Below, one piece after another: positions 17,557 to 25,601 of a DNA stretch of 64,000 bases. The translations under genes were made by a program, and so were the position numbers. This stretch comes from Agrobacterium larrymoorei (GTDB lineage: Bacteria; Pseudomonadota; Alphaproteobacteria; Rhizobiales; Rhizobiaceae): contig NZ_CP039691.1 of assembly GCF_005145045.1 (NCBI RefSeq), positions 694,001-758,000 of the forward strand. The letters run 5' to 3'. Position 1 is the stretch's first letter; every line of letters starts with the position of its first letter. A model generated the notes under the pieces. The model did no database searches. It saw only the letters and a program-made list of their open reading frames with translations, and was not told where the DNA came from.

Positions 17557-17952
17557 AGGTATTTAGAGGTTTGGCCGTGTCTGAACACGTGCTCGTGTTC
17601 AACTTGTTGCTTGACGCGGCAACACATGGTTGATACTTTGAGAAAGCATATAGTGTAGTCACTGCGGTCACTGTATTGTTTTTTAGACTGCAGTCTGTGA
17701 AGCTTATTTTGTATATTCGCGCAAAGGCAGGGTTGTATCCCTGATCGCATGATGCCTTTCAATGCGCCGGCTCCTTCGAGCCATGTTCTCCTGTTTTCGT
17801 TGTCGGCGTAACGGCGTGTGATTGTTGCCATTCGGCTCATCAGCACGCCCGCAATATGGTGAATAATTCGCCGGAGTGGATGTGCTAACGCGCGTCCGCA
17901 CTGATTGTGAATCGCTGGCAGACTGTAGTTCAAATGACGGTGGCGCCCGCCT
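17557..17952. promoter_or_regulatory. AT-rich upstream region of the octapeptide-repeat gene with two perfect palindromes
   Basis: A 396-bp gap with markedly lower GC than its flanks. It holds the inverted repeat gaacacg-tgct-cgtgttc (17583-17600) and the 12-base palindrome agactgcagtct (17685-17696). Direct gtcactg-type repeats lie between them (17658-17672). These look like regulator binding sites, but no consensus is assigned. No coding frame was supported. Confidence 0.5.
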
Positions 17953-20160
17953 ATGACTTCTGTACTTGCCAATATTTCTGCCCGGCAGATCTCCCAGCTC
18001 TCCAACACGCAGATCGAGGCGCTGACAAGCGACGATCTGGTGGGATTGAGCGCAGCACAGGTCAAGGCCTTCACGTCGACGCAAGTCAGCGCGATGGGCA
18101 ATTCGGTCATTTCATCGCTCAGCACGCAGGTCATCAGCCAGCTGGCACCAAAGTCCGTTACGGGTCTTACTCTCAGCCAGCTCGAAGCCATCGGTACCAA
18201 TCAGGTGTCGGGTCTGACGACGCAACAGGTTACCGCCCTTTATACGAGCCAGATCGATGCATTCTCTGATGAGCAGATCGAGGCGCTTGACAGCAAACAG
18301 GTCTCGGCGCTGACTTCCAAGCAGCTTGCGGTCTTGTCCGCGGAAGACCTGAACAGCTTCACGACGGCAGAAATCGCCTCGATCAAGAAGACATCTCTTT
18401 CCGGTATTTCTCCTGCCGTGCTTGCAGAGCTTGATACGGACAAGCTTGCAGCGCTGACCACGGCGCAGATTACGTCGCTGTCATCAAGCCAGATGGCAGC
18501 TCTGACCAATGAGCAGTTTTCGTCTTTGACGGGCGCGCAGTTCGCTGCTCTCTCGGCACGACAGATTGCCGGTCTGGATGAAGACATTATCGGCGATCTC
18601 ACAACGACCCAGTTTGCGGCTATGACGACCAAGCAGATCGCAGGCCTGACGACGGAGCAGTTTGAAGCCATCGGTACCGCCAATCTGGAAGCGCTGAACG
18701 CCGATCAGGTTTCTGCGCTGAACGCGAAACAGGTTGCTACGCTATCTGCTGACGAGCTCAACACATTTACAACTGCTGAGATCGCTGCAATCAAGAAGAC
18801 GTCGATATCATCGATCACGACGACAGCACTTGCGGGCCTGACGACGGACCGGATTGCTGCCCTCACGACCAGCCAGATGGCTTCCCTCAGTTCCATTCAG
18901 ATGGCGGCTCTGACGTCGTCACAGCTTTCCTCGCTGACTTCTGCACAGTTCGGCTCCATGACGGCAAAGCAGATTGCGGGCCTGGCGACCGACACATTGG
19001 CAAACATGTCCGGCGCCAAGCTGGAAGCCATGACGACGCGTCAGCTTTCAGCCTTCTCCACGGCGCAATTCGATGCATTGAGTTCGGACTCTATCGCGGC
19101 GTTGAATGAAGCTCAGGTTGCGGGCCTGAGTGCGAAACAGCTTGCAACGCTTTCCGCCACTGAGCTCAACAGCTTCACTGACAGCGAAATCGCTTCCATC
19201 AAGAAGGCGTCGGTGTCCGGTATCACCACGGACGCAATTGCCGGTCTTTCGGTTGGAAAGATCGCATCTTTCACCACCTCGCAAATTGCCTCTCTGACCT
19301 CCGCACAAATGGGGGCGCTGACATCTTCCCAGCTTGCCGCGCTCACGCCCGAACAGTTCAGCGCTATGTCGGCGAAGCAAATCGCAGGGCTTTCCACTGC
19401 TACCATCACCAATCTCAATGGAGAGCAGCTGGAAGCGCTGACAACCAAGCAGCTCTCGGCATTCTCCACCGACCAGTTCGCGTCTCTGAATGCTGGCAGC
19501 ATAGAGGCGTTGACGGATACTCAGGTGGCAGGGCTGAGCGCGAAGCTTCTATCGACTTTGACGGCTGCCGAACTGAACAGCTTCAGCGATACGGAAATTG
19601 CCGCGATCAAAAAGACCTCTTTGTCCGGCCTGACGACGACGGCACTGGCAGGGCTCGATCCTGACAAGGTTGCCGTTATGACAACCAGTCAGATCGCGTC
19701 TCTTTCAGCCGCTCAGATAACCGCGTTGACGCCGGATCAGTTCTCCGCGCTCACGAACGATCAGTTCAGCTCTCTCACGGTGAAGCAGATTTCGAGCTTG
19801 TCCACATCGGTCATGGCCAATCTGGACGAAGACAGGCTGAAGGCGATGACGTCGAAGCAGATCGCATCGCTCTCGACGGCCCAATTTGATGCGCTTGACG
19901 AAGACAATATCGAAGCCTTGAGCGCGACGCAGATTTCCGCCCTCAGCGCCAAACTAACCGCCACCCTGTCTGCCGAGGAACTCGATAGTTTCACCACGAG
20001 TGAGATTGCCTCGATCAGTAAGAGCGCGATCTCGGGGTTGACGACATCGGCGCTTTCAGGTCTCTCGGGCGAAAAGCTCGCATCTTTCACCAAGGCTCAG
20101 GTGCAGTCCATGAGTTCCGCTCAAGTGAACACGGTTATCGCTGCCTATCAGAACAATTGA
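17953..20160 (+). CDS. Giant octapeptide-repeat protein of unknown function
   Basis: 735 residues made almost wholly of eight-residue units with consensus L-[TS]-x-x-[QE]-[ILVF]-x-[AGS], about 91 in register. Seventeen units form a 136-residue (408-bp) super-repeat marked by a [DE]LNSF-like block followed by EIASIKK; the blocks recur at exactly 18346, 18754, 19162, 19570 and 19978. There is no Cys, His or Trp, no signal peptide, no membrane segment and no C-terminal secretion signal that I recognise. The pattern suggests a regular solenoid or fibre. The start at 17953 has a weak GGTGG site. I cannot name a family or function. Confidence 0.85.
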   Translation: MTSVLANISARQISQLSNTQIEALTSDDLVGLSAAQVKAFTSTQVSAMGNSVISSLSTQVISQLAPKSVTGLTLSQLEAIGTNQVSGLTTQQVTALYTSQIDAFSDEQIEALDSKQVSALTSKQLAVLSAEDLNSFTTAEIASIKKTSLSGISPAVLAELDTDKLAALTTAQITSLSSSQMAALTNEQFSSLTGAQFAALSARQIAGLDEDIIGDLTTTQFAAMTTKQIAGLTTEQFEAIGTANLEALNADQVSALNAKQVATLSADELNTFTTAEIAAIKKTSISSITTTALAGLTTDRIAALTTSQMASLSSIQMAALTSSQLSSLTSAQFGSMTAKQIAGLATDTLANMSGAKLEAMTTRQLSAFSTAQFDALSSDSIAALNEAQVAGLSAKQLATLSATELNSFTDSEIASIKKASVSGITTDAIAGLSVGKIASFTTSQIASLTSAQMGALTSSQLAALTPEQFSAMSAKQIAGLSTATITNLNGEQLEALTTKQLSAFSTDQFASLNAGSIEALTDTQVAGLSAKLLSTLTAAELNSFSDTEIAAIKKTSLSGLTTTALAGLDPDKVAVMTTSQIASLSAAQITALTPDQFSALTNDQFSSLTVKQISSLSTSVMANLDEDRLKAMTSKQIASLSTAQFDALDEDNIEALSATQISALSAKLTATLSAEELDSFTTSEIASISKSAISGLTTSALSGLSGEKLASFTKAQVQSMSSAQVNTVIAAYQNN
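17953..20160 (+). repeat. In-frame 408-bp super-repeat (five anchor blocks) of 24-bp units
   Basis: Tandem coding repeats inside the octapeptide gene. The unit is 24 bp; 17 units make 408 bp. The five anchor positions differ by exactly 408 bases with no insertion or deletion, although the copies have diverged in sequence. Confidence 0.85.
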
Positions 20161-20188
20161 CGGGACAGCCAAATTAATCACGAAAACA

Positions 20189-20220
20189 AAAAGCGCGGGT
20201 CGGACCCGCGCTTTTTGTTT
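20189..20220 (+). terminator. Bidirectional terminator between the octapeptide gene and pyk
   Basis: Stem aaaagcgcgggtc / gacccgcgctttt flanked by A-rich and TTTTTGTTT runs, so it can stop the plus-strand repeat gene and the minus-strand pyk. Confidence 0.9.
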
Positions 20221-20263
20221 ATTCGCTGGCATAGAAACGACACCGCCGTTCCCTGCCTTGATA

Positions 20264-21703
20264 TTACATCCCGCTCTGACCATCCGAGCCGATATAGGCG
20301 ATGCGAACCATGTTGGTCGCACCCGGCGTTCCAAGCGGCACGCCTGCGGAGATGATGATGCGGTCGCCGGGGTTGCCGAAGCCTTCGCCCACGACGATGC
20401 GGCAGGCGCGGTTGACCATGTCGTCAAGATCGCTCGCATCGCCCGTGACCACACAGTGCAGGCCCCACACAACCGACAGGCGGCGTGCCGTCTGGATGAT
20501 CGGCGACAGCGCAATGATCGGAACCTGCGGGCGTTCACGCGCGGCGCGAAGGCCGGTCGTGCCGGACGATGTGTAGGTGACGATGGCAGACAGGCGCAGC
20601 GTCTCGGCGATCTGGCGTGCGGCCAGCGAAATCGCGTCCGCACCGGTTGCTTCCGGCTGTGCGCGCTGCGCGTAGATGATGCTGGAATAATGCGGATCCT
20701 GTTCCACAGTATGCGCAATCGATGCCATGGTAGACACGGCTTCGACCGGGTAATCGCCCGATGCGGATTCGGCAGAGAGCATGATTGCGTCCGCGCCTTC
20801 AAACACGGCGGTCGCAACGTCGGAGACTTCGGCGCGGGTCGGAACCGGTGCGGAAATCATCGATTCCAGCATCTGCGTCGCAACGACGACCGGCTTGCCA
20901 GCACGGCGGCAGGCGCGGGTGAGCTGCTTCTGGATGCCGGGAACGGATTCCAGCGGCATTTCCACGCCAAGGTCACCACGGGCCACCATCAGCGCATCGG
21001 AAAGCTCGATGATTTCCTCGATGCGTTCCACAGCCTGCGGCTTTTCGATCTTCGACATCAGGCCGACGCGGCCACGCGCGATCTTGCGCACTTCGGCCAG
21101 ATCTTCCGGGCGCTGCACGAAGGACAGGGCGACCCAATCCACTTCTTCGGTGGCCAGAACGGCGTCCAGATCGGCGCGGTCCTTATCCGTCAGAACGCCT
21201 ACGCCCAGCAGCGTATCAGGCAGGCTGATGCCCTTGCGGTCGGAAATTTTGGTGCCGGAAACGACGGTCGTAACGATGCTCTTGCCATCGCATTTTTCAG
21301 CGCGCAAATGCAGCTTGCCATCGTCGATCAGCAGGCGGTCGCCCGGCTTCACGGCTTCCAGAATTTCCGGATGCGGCAGGAAAACGCGGTTCTTGTCGCC
21401 GGGGGCTTCGTTGTTGTCCAGCGTAAAGGTCTGGCCGGGCGCGAGATCAACCTTGGTGTCCGCAAACTTGCCGACGCGCAGCTTCGGGCCCTGCAGGTCG
21501 GCCAGAATGCCGATTGGCCGGCCATTGCGGCTTTCCACGGAGCGGATGCGCTGGATGAGCGTGCGCATCACGTCATGGCTGGCATGGCTCATGTTGATAC
21601 GGAACAGATCGGCACCGGCGAGATGGAGCTTCTCGATCATCGCCTCTTCTGCGGAAGCGGGGCCGAGAGTTGCAAGGATTTTGACTTTGCGATTACGCTT
21701 CAT
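20264..21703 (-). CDS. pyk: Pyruvate kinase
   Basis: 479-residue pyruvate kinase converting phosphoenolpyruvate and ADP to pyruvate and ATP. Family blocks are present: KILATLGPAS, FRINMSHAS, ADLQGPKLRVG, the active-site region LMSKIEKPQAVE, MVARGDLGVEMP and ESASGDYPVEAV. Length is normal for bacterial enzymes. Its ATG shares one base with the stop of the upstream DUF1036 gene (TGATG), so the two are co-transcribed and probably translationally coupled. A bidirectional terminator follows. Confidence 0.97.
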   Translation of the reverse strand: MKRNRKVKILATLGPASAEEAMIEKLHLAGADLFRINMSHASHDVMRTLIQRIRSVESRNGRPIGILADLQGPKLRVGKFADTKVDLAPGQTFTLDNNEAPGDKNRVFLPHPEILEAVKPGDRLLIDDGKLHLRAEKCDGKSIVTTVVSGTKISDRKGISLPDTLLGVGVLTDKDRADLDAVLATEEVDWVALSFVQRPEDLAEVRKIARGRVGLMSKIEKPQAVERIEEIIELSDALMVARGDLGVEMPLESVPGIQKQLTRACRRAGKPVVVATQMLESMISAPVPTRAEVSDVATAVFEGADAIMLSAESASGDYPVEAVSTMASIAHTVEQDPHYSSIIYAQRAQPEATGADAISLAARQIAETLRLSAIVTYTSSGTTGLRAARERPQVPIIALSPIIQTARRLSVVWGLHCVVTGDASDLDDMVNRACRIVVGEGFGNPGDRIIISAGVPLGTPGATNMVRIAYIGSDGQSGM

Positions 21704-22185
21704 CAGTTCTGACTTTCCTGTGTGCCTGGCGTGTCCGAAAGCTGGACCATCCAGCTTCCCTGTCGGCCCGTATCGTATTCCTTGAATCCCATTCTCTGGA
21801 AACTACGGGCATAGCAATCATCGACGCCGGTGATCTTGAACTCGTTTTCCGCGACGCACATGTTGACGTCGCCGGTCCAGCGACCGCCACGGGCGGCATC
21901 TTCGGCGTAGAGGTAATAATAGCGTGATTGCAGCTCACCCTCGATCAGGGTGGCGCATGTGGAGGCGGGCACCTGCCACCAGCCTTCACTGATCCAACCG
22001 TCCTGCGCGCGATAGCCGATGGCCACGCCGACGAGATTCTGCGTGCTGTTGCAGACACGGAAGTCCGCCAGCGCAGGCTGGGCGATGAAGAGGGGAGAGC
22101 TTAAAACGGCGGCTGCGGAAAGAAAGCGGATCGCGCGCCGGTGCTTTTCAAGGAGAGCGGAGAATGTCTGTGTCACGGCTTCCAT
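21703..22185 (-). CDS. Exported DUF1036 protein
   Basis: About 160 residues when started at ATG 22185, which has GGAAT upstream; the longer frame to 22242 is less likely. A basic N-terminus and hydrophobic segment ending ALA-DF form a signal peptide. The mature domain starts FRVCNSTQNLVGVAIGYR and has several conserved cysteines, typical of DUF1036, a small periplasmic family of unknown function. It is the first gene of a two-gene operon with pyk, overlapping by one base. The link to glycolysis is positional only. Confidence 0.85.
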   Translation of the reverse strand: MEAVTQTFSALLEKHRRAIRFLSAAAVLSSPLFIAQPALADFRVCNSTQNLVGVAIGYRAQDGWISEGWWQVPASTCATLIEGELQSRYYYLYAEDAARGGRWTGDVNMCVAENEFKITGVDDCYARSFQRMGFKEYDTGRQGSWMVQLSDTPGTQESQN

Positions 22186-22378
22186 CCGGATTCCATGGTT
22201 ATAATGAAAACACTTCTTGGCGCGGACGCCCAAGAATGTCAACGCGACTTCAATCGATTATATTTTTGGTCGGATCCCGTGTGCGGTGCTGTCGATGGCT
22301 GTTTGTCGTTCCAAACTTGCGCGTGGCGTCGAGCCATGCCATCAAGCGTCTCTCCCTTATCGGCCTTAGAAATCCAAT

Positions 22379-23170
22379 ATGTCAGACTTCCAGCCATACG
22401 AAATCATAGAAGGCGATTATGACAAAGGCATGGTTCTCATTGCAGACCACGCCATGAACCTTCTTCCACCAGCTTACGGCAATCTCGGTCTACCGCAAAC
22501 CGCTTTTCAGCGCCATATTGCTTATGACATCGGTATCGAAGGTTTGACACGCAAACTTGCCGCGCGTCTTGGCGTGCCAGCGGTGATGGGGCGGTTCTCC
22601 CGCCTGCTGATCGATCCCAATCGCGGGGAGGATGACCCCACGCTGATCATGAAGATTTCCGATGGCGCCATCGTGCCCGGCAATCATCCGATGACGCAGG
22701 AAGAATGGGATAGTCGGCTGAACCGCTATCACCGGCCCTATCACAATGCTGTGGATGGCGTGTTGCAGAAAGCGGCGACCCAGTCCGGCAGAGCGCCACT
22801 CATCTTCTCGCTCCATTCCTACACGCCTTTCTGGAAGACCGTGCCGCGTCCGTGGCATGCGGCTGTGCTGTGGGATACGGATCATCGCGCCGTGCATCCG
22901 CTGATTGCCCATCTGCGCGCGAGCGGCGATATCGTGGTGGGCGACAATGAACCCTATGACGGCGCGCTGAAGGGCGACACCATGTATCGCCACTGCATGC
23001 TGAAGGGCATTGCGCACGCGCTTCTGGAGGTTCGGCAGGATTTGATCGGGGACGAGGCCGGAATCGAGGGCTGGGCCGCACGGCTCGCTCCCATTTTCGC
23101 CGCAATGAACGATGATCCCACGCTGCACGAATATCAACAGTTCGCCTCGCGGACGGGACCTTACGGATAG
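22379..23170 (+). CDS. N-formylglutamate amidohydrolase family protein
   Basis: 263-residue zinc hydrolase of the N-formylglutamate amidohydrolase (FGase/HutG2-like) family. Characteristic pieces are IADHAMN near the N-terminus, DPNRGEDD, FSLHSYTPF and GDNEPYDG. In histidine breakdown these enzymes release formate from N-formylglutamate, but no hut genes are here, so the natural substrate may be another N-acyl amino acid. No good ribosome site precedes the ATG. Immediately followed by DUF1244, it forms a likely operon with it. Confidence 0.87.
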   Translation: MSDFQPYEIIEGDYDKGMVLIADHAMNLLPPAYGNLGLPQTAFQRHIAYDIGIEGLTRKLAARLGVPAVMGRFSRLLIDPNRGEDDPTLIMKISDGAIVPGNHPMTQEEWDSRLNRYHRPYHNAVDGVLQKAATQSGRAPLIFSLHSYTPFWKTVPRPWHAAVLWDTDHRAVHPLIAHLRASGDIVVGDNEPYDGALKGDTMYRHCMLKGIAHALLEVRQDLIGDEAGIEGWAARLAPIFAAMNDDPTLHEYQQFASRTGPYG

Positions 23171-23182
23171 ATGGAGAGCGAG

Positions 23183-23488
23183 ATGAGCGAACTTGACGAC
23201 CGCCAGAAAACGGAATTCGAGGCCGCAGCCTTCCGCAGGCTGGTGAAGCATCTGCGCGAAAGGGCCGATGTCCAGAACATCGACATGATGAACCTCGCAG
23301 GCTTTTGCCGCAACTGCCTGTCCAACTGGTATGCGGATGCAGCGAAGGACGCGGGCACGCCGATCAGCAAGGACGAGGCCCGTGAAATCGTCTACGGCAT
23401 GCCCTACGAAGACTGGAAACGCCTGCATCAGGGCGAAGCGAGCGATGCGCAGAAAGCCGCATTCGAACTGAACCGCCCGAAGGAATAA
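23183..23488 (+). CDS. DUF1244 family protein
   Basis: 101-residue small cytosolic protein, all-alpha by appearance, with the conserved block GFCRNCLSNWYADAA containing a CxxC-like pair (FCRNC) and GMPYEDWK. The family is widespread in proteobacteria with no assigned role. The start was set at 23183 because GGAGAGCGAG precedes it; an in-frame ATG at 23171, directly after the amidohydrolase stop, would add four residues. Tight spacing implies co-transcription with the amidohydrolase gene. Confidence 0.88.
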   Translation: MSELDDRQKTEFEAAAFRRLVKHLRERADVQNIDMMNLAGFCRNCLSNWYADAAKDAGTPISKDEAREIVYGMPYEDWKRLHQGEASDAQKAAFELNRPKE

Positions 23489-23632
23489 AGCCAGTCCTGT
23501 CGAATGGGCTTGACGTGAGGCCCGCAGGCGGGCAGTTCACAGCTCAGATTTTTGGCCGCATGAAAAGCGGCGAGGCGAGAGATCGCCAGATGGGATAAGG
23601 CTTGAAAGAAAGCCGACAGCACAAAGGATATA

Positions 23633-23890
23633 ATGATGGACGACACAGCAACCACCGAAACCGTAGCCGCCGCCGAACTGCGTCAGATTATCGAGCGTAT
23701 CGAACGCCTTGAAGAAGAAAAGGCCGCGATTCAGGGTGATATCAAGGATGTCATGGGCGAAGCCAAGGGTCGTGGTTACGACACAAAGGCGATCCGCACC
23801 ATCATCCGTCTGCGCAAGAAGGATGCTAACGAGCGCATCGAGGAAGAGACGATCTTGCAGACCTATATGGCTGCGCTCGGCATGGAGTGA
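23633..23890 (+). CDS. gapR: GapR family DNA-binding protein (DUF2312/UPF0335)
   Basis: 85 residues (84 if the better-spaced ATG at 23636 is used; AAAGGA lies 7 bases before it). The sequence is highly conserved: an acidic head, a coiled coil ([15 protein letters not shown]), then [16 protein letters not shown] and [12 protein letters not shown]. In Caulobacter, GapR is a nucleoid protein that encircles overtwisted AT-rich DNA ahead of replication and transcription. The same role is inferred here from family membership. It probably stands alone, 144 bp after DUF1244. Confidence 0.92.
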   Translation: MMDDTATTETVAAAELRQIIERIERLEEEKAAIQGDIKDVMGEAKGRGYDTKAIRTIIRLRKKDANERIEEETILQTYMAALGME

Positions 23891-23934
23891 TGATAGCTCG
23901 TTGCGGATCGGGTATCATGATCCGCAACTCTCCC

Positions 23935-24498
23935 CTATTCTTCGCTCCCGTACTTGCCTTTTTGAGCGATCAATATCTCCATAATCTTTCCTGTGACATA
24001 GTTTTGTTCTTCCGAAATCTCTCCGCGACGTTGCTCCGCTACTCGAGAGACCTCTGCGAATATCACCACCGTTATCAGAAACTCTTCAAATCCACCTGCC
24101 TGCGTCACATCGGATATCGGTCGTTCTGTCGTGAGAGTGCGGAACAGATCACGTTTTTCTGCATCCGAGACGTCAAATGACAACTCGTGTGCGAATTTAT
24201 TACGAGACGTATTTATTTTTCTCAGAACTATGCCGAAATCCCCGCGTAGATATCCCATAGATTGAGAAAGGACTAATTTTTCAGAAAAGCCCCGTTTGTC
24301 GAGATACTCGTCAGGATGAGGTAGCTTACTCTTCAACAGCGAAGTAACGATGTGATCCAGATAGATATGAGCTACAACGATCTTAGCCCAATCTTCTTTA
24401 ATCGAAATTCGATCGATAAACTCTGCTATGTCAAAGCTTGGATTGTTGCCTATAAATTTCAAGGCGTTTTCAGTTGCTTTGACCTTGTCGCTTTTCAT
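23935..24498 (-). CDS. HEPN/MltR-like hypothetical protein in an AT-rich islet
   Basis: 187 residues, mainly alpha-helical. Composition is visibly AT-richer than all neighbours, suggesting acquisition. The segment SRNKFAHEL carries an R-x4-H arrangement (Arg-Asn-x-x-Ala-His), as in HEPN ribonucleases and in MltR/DUF4145-like proteins. Upstream LVLSQSMGYLRGDFG also resembles that family. Whether it is an RNase, a toxin or only a fold relative cannot be told. No antitoxin-like partner (MNT or otherwise) is adjacent: gapR lies convergent on one side and the OmpA-type gene upstream on the other. Confidence 0.6.
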   Translation of the reverse strand: MKSDKVKATENALKFIGNNPSFDIAEFIDRISIKEDWAKIVVAHIYLDHIVTSLLKSKLPHPDEYLDKRGFSEKLVLSQSMGYLRGDFGIVLRKINTSRNKFAHELSFDVSDAEKRDLFRTLTTERPISDVTQAGGFEEFLITVVIFAEVSRVAEQRRGEISEEQNYVTGKIMEILIAQKGKYGSEE

Positions 24499-24567
24499 TA
24501 ATTTCGATCCACAAAATAAGCATGACCCTACACGTCTTGATGACCTCTGAACGTAAAGGGATCTGTC

Positions 24568-25599
24568 TCACCTCTCCGTCAGCTTCAGCTCGATACGGCG
24601 GTTCTGTGAGCGGGCTTCCGGCGTGTCGCCTTCTGCCAGTGGCTGGTATTCCCCGAAGCCTGCGGCGACGAGGCGGTTGGCGGGGACGCCTTTGGAGATG
24701 AGGAATTTTACGACCGAGGTGGCGCGGGCAGAAGAGAGTTCCCAGTTGTCGCGGAAGCGGCCGGAGCCGGAAAGCTGGACATTGTCCGTGTGTCCATCCA
24801 CGCGCAGCACCCAGTTGATTTCGGCAGGAATTTCCTTGGCGAGATCGATCAGTGCCGTGGCAAGCTTGGCCATTTCGGCCTGACCTTCAGCGTTGAGATC
24901 GTTGCCGCCGGAGGGGAAGAGCACTTCGGACTGGAACACGAAACGGTCGCCGACAATGCGGATGTTTTCCCGGTCCGAGAGGATTTCACGCAGGCGACCG
25001 AAGAAGTCGGAGCGATAGCGATTGAGTTCCTGCACGCGCTGCGCCAGCGCAACATTGAGGCGGCGTCCGAGATCAGCGATCTTGACCTGTGACGAAGCGT
25101 CCTTCGCTTCGGATGCCTGAAGTGCGGCCTCGACGGAAGCAATCTGGGCTCTGAGAGCAGCGATCTGCTGATTGAGAAGTTCGATCTGCGCAGAGGCGCG
25201 GGCACCCGCCTGTCGCGCATCTTCCAACTCCCCCGAAAGCTCGCCCACGCGGGAATTGGCGGCGGAATTGTTGCCTGCCCCGGCATCCAGAAGCGACTGG
25301 AGACGCGAGCGTTCGCTTTCGGACGCCGCGAGCGTGGATTGCAGGTTGGCAAGCGTATCCTCGATATCCTGCTTGCTGCCCTTTTCCAGCGCCAGAAGCT
25401 CCGTCAACTCGGCAATCTGGTTGTTGAGGCGCGTCAGCACTTCGTCCTTGCCGGAAATTTCGCGCGAAAGAACGAACTGTGCCAGCACGAAAACCGTGAG
25501 CAGGAACATAATGGCCATGAGCAGCGTCGATAGCGCATCGACAAAGCCCGGCCAGTAATCGACACCGCGGTCCCGACGGCGGTTGCGCGCAAGCGCCAT
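24568..25599 (-). CDS. MotB/OmpA-type peptidoglycan-binding stator protein
   Basis: 343 residues: one N-terminal membrane helix (about 15-46, YWPGFVDALSTLLMAIMFLL, with the conserved Asp typical of MotB/TolR/ExbD proton units), a long coiled coil (about 48-190), and a C-terminal OmpA-like domain (VDGHTDNVQLSG, NWELSSARA) that should bind peptidoglycan. It pairs with the upstream MotA/ExbB-like gene, whose TGA is followed two bases later by this ATG at 25599. This is a non-flagellar ion-driven motor pair of unknown work output, related to the architecture of ZorAB but without the other Zorya genes. Confidence 0.85.
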   Translation of the reverse strand: MALARNRRRDRGVDYWPGFVDALSTLLMAIMFLLTVFVLAQFVLSREISGKDEVLTRLNNQIAELTELLALEKGSKQDIEDTLANLQSTLAASESERSRLQSLLDAGAGNNSAANSRVGELSGELEDARQAGARASAQIELLNQQIAALRAQIASVEAALQASEAKDASSQVKIADLGRRLNVALAQRVQELNRYRSDFFGRLREILSDRENIRIVGDRFVFQSEVLFPSGGNDLNAEGQAEMAKLATALIDLAKEIPAEINWVLRVDGHTDNVQLSGSGRFRDNWELSSARATSVVKFLISKGVPANRLVAAGFGEYQPLAEGDTPEARSQNRRIELKLTER

Positions 25600-25601
25600 G
25601 G

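Noticed and set aside
17953..20160. Minus-strand frames of 60-150 codons inside the repeat gene
   Set aside because: They are complements of the octapeptide repeats and share its period.
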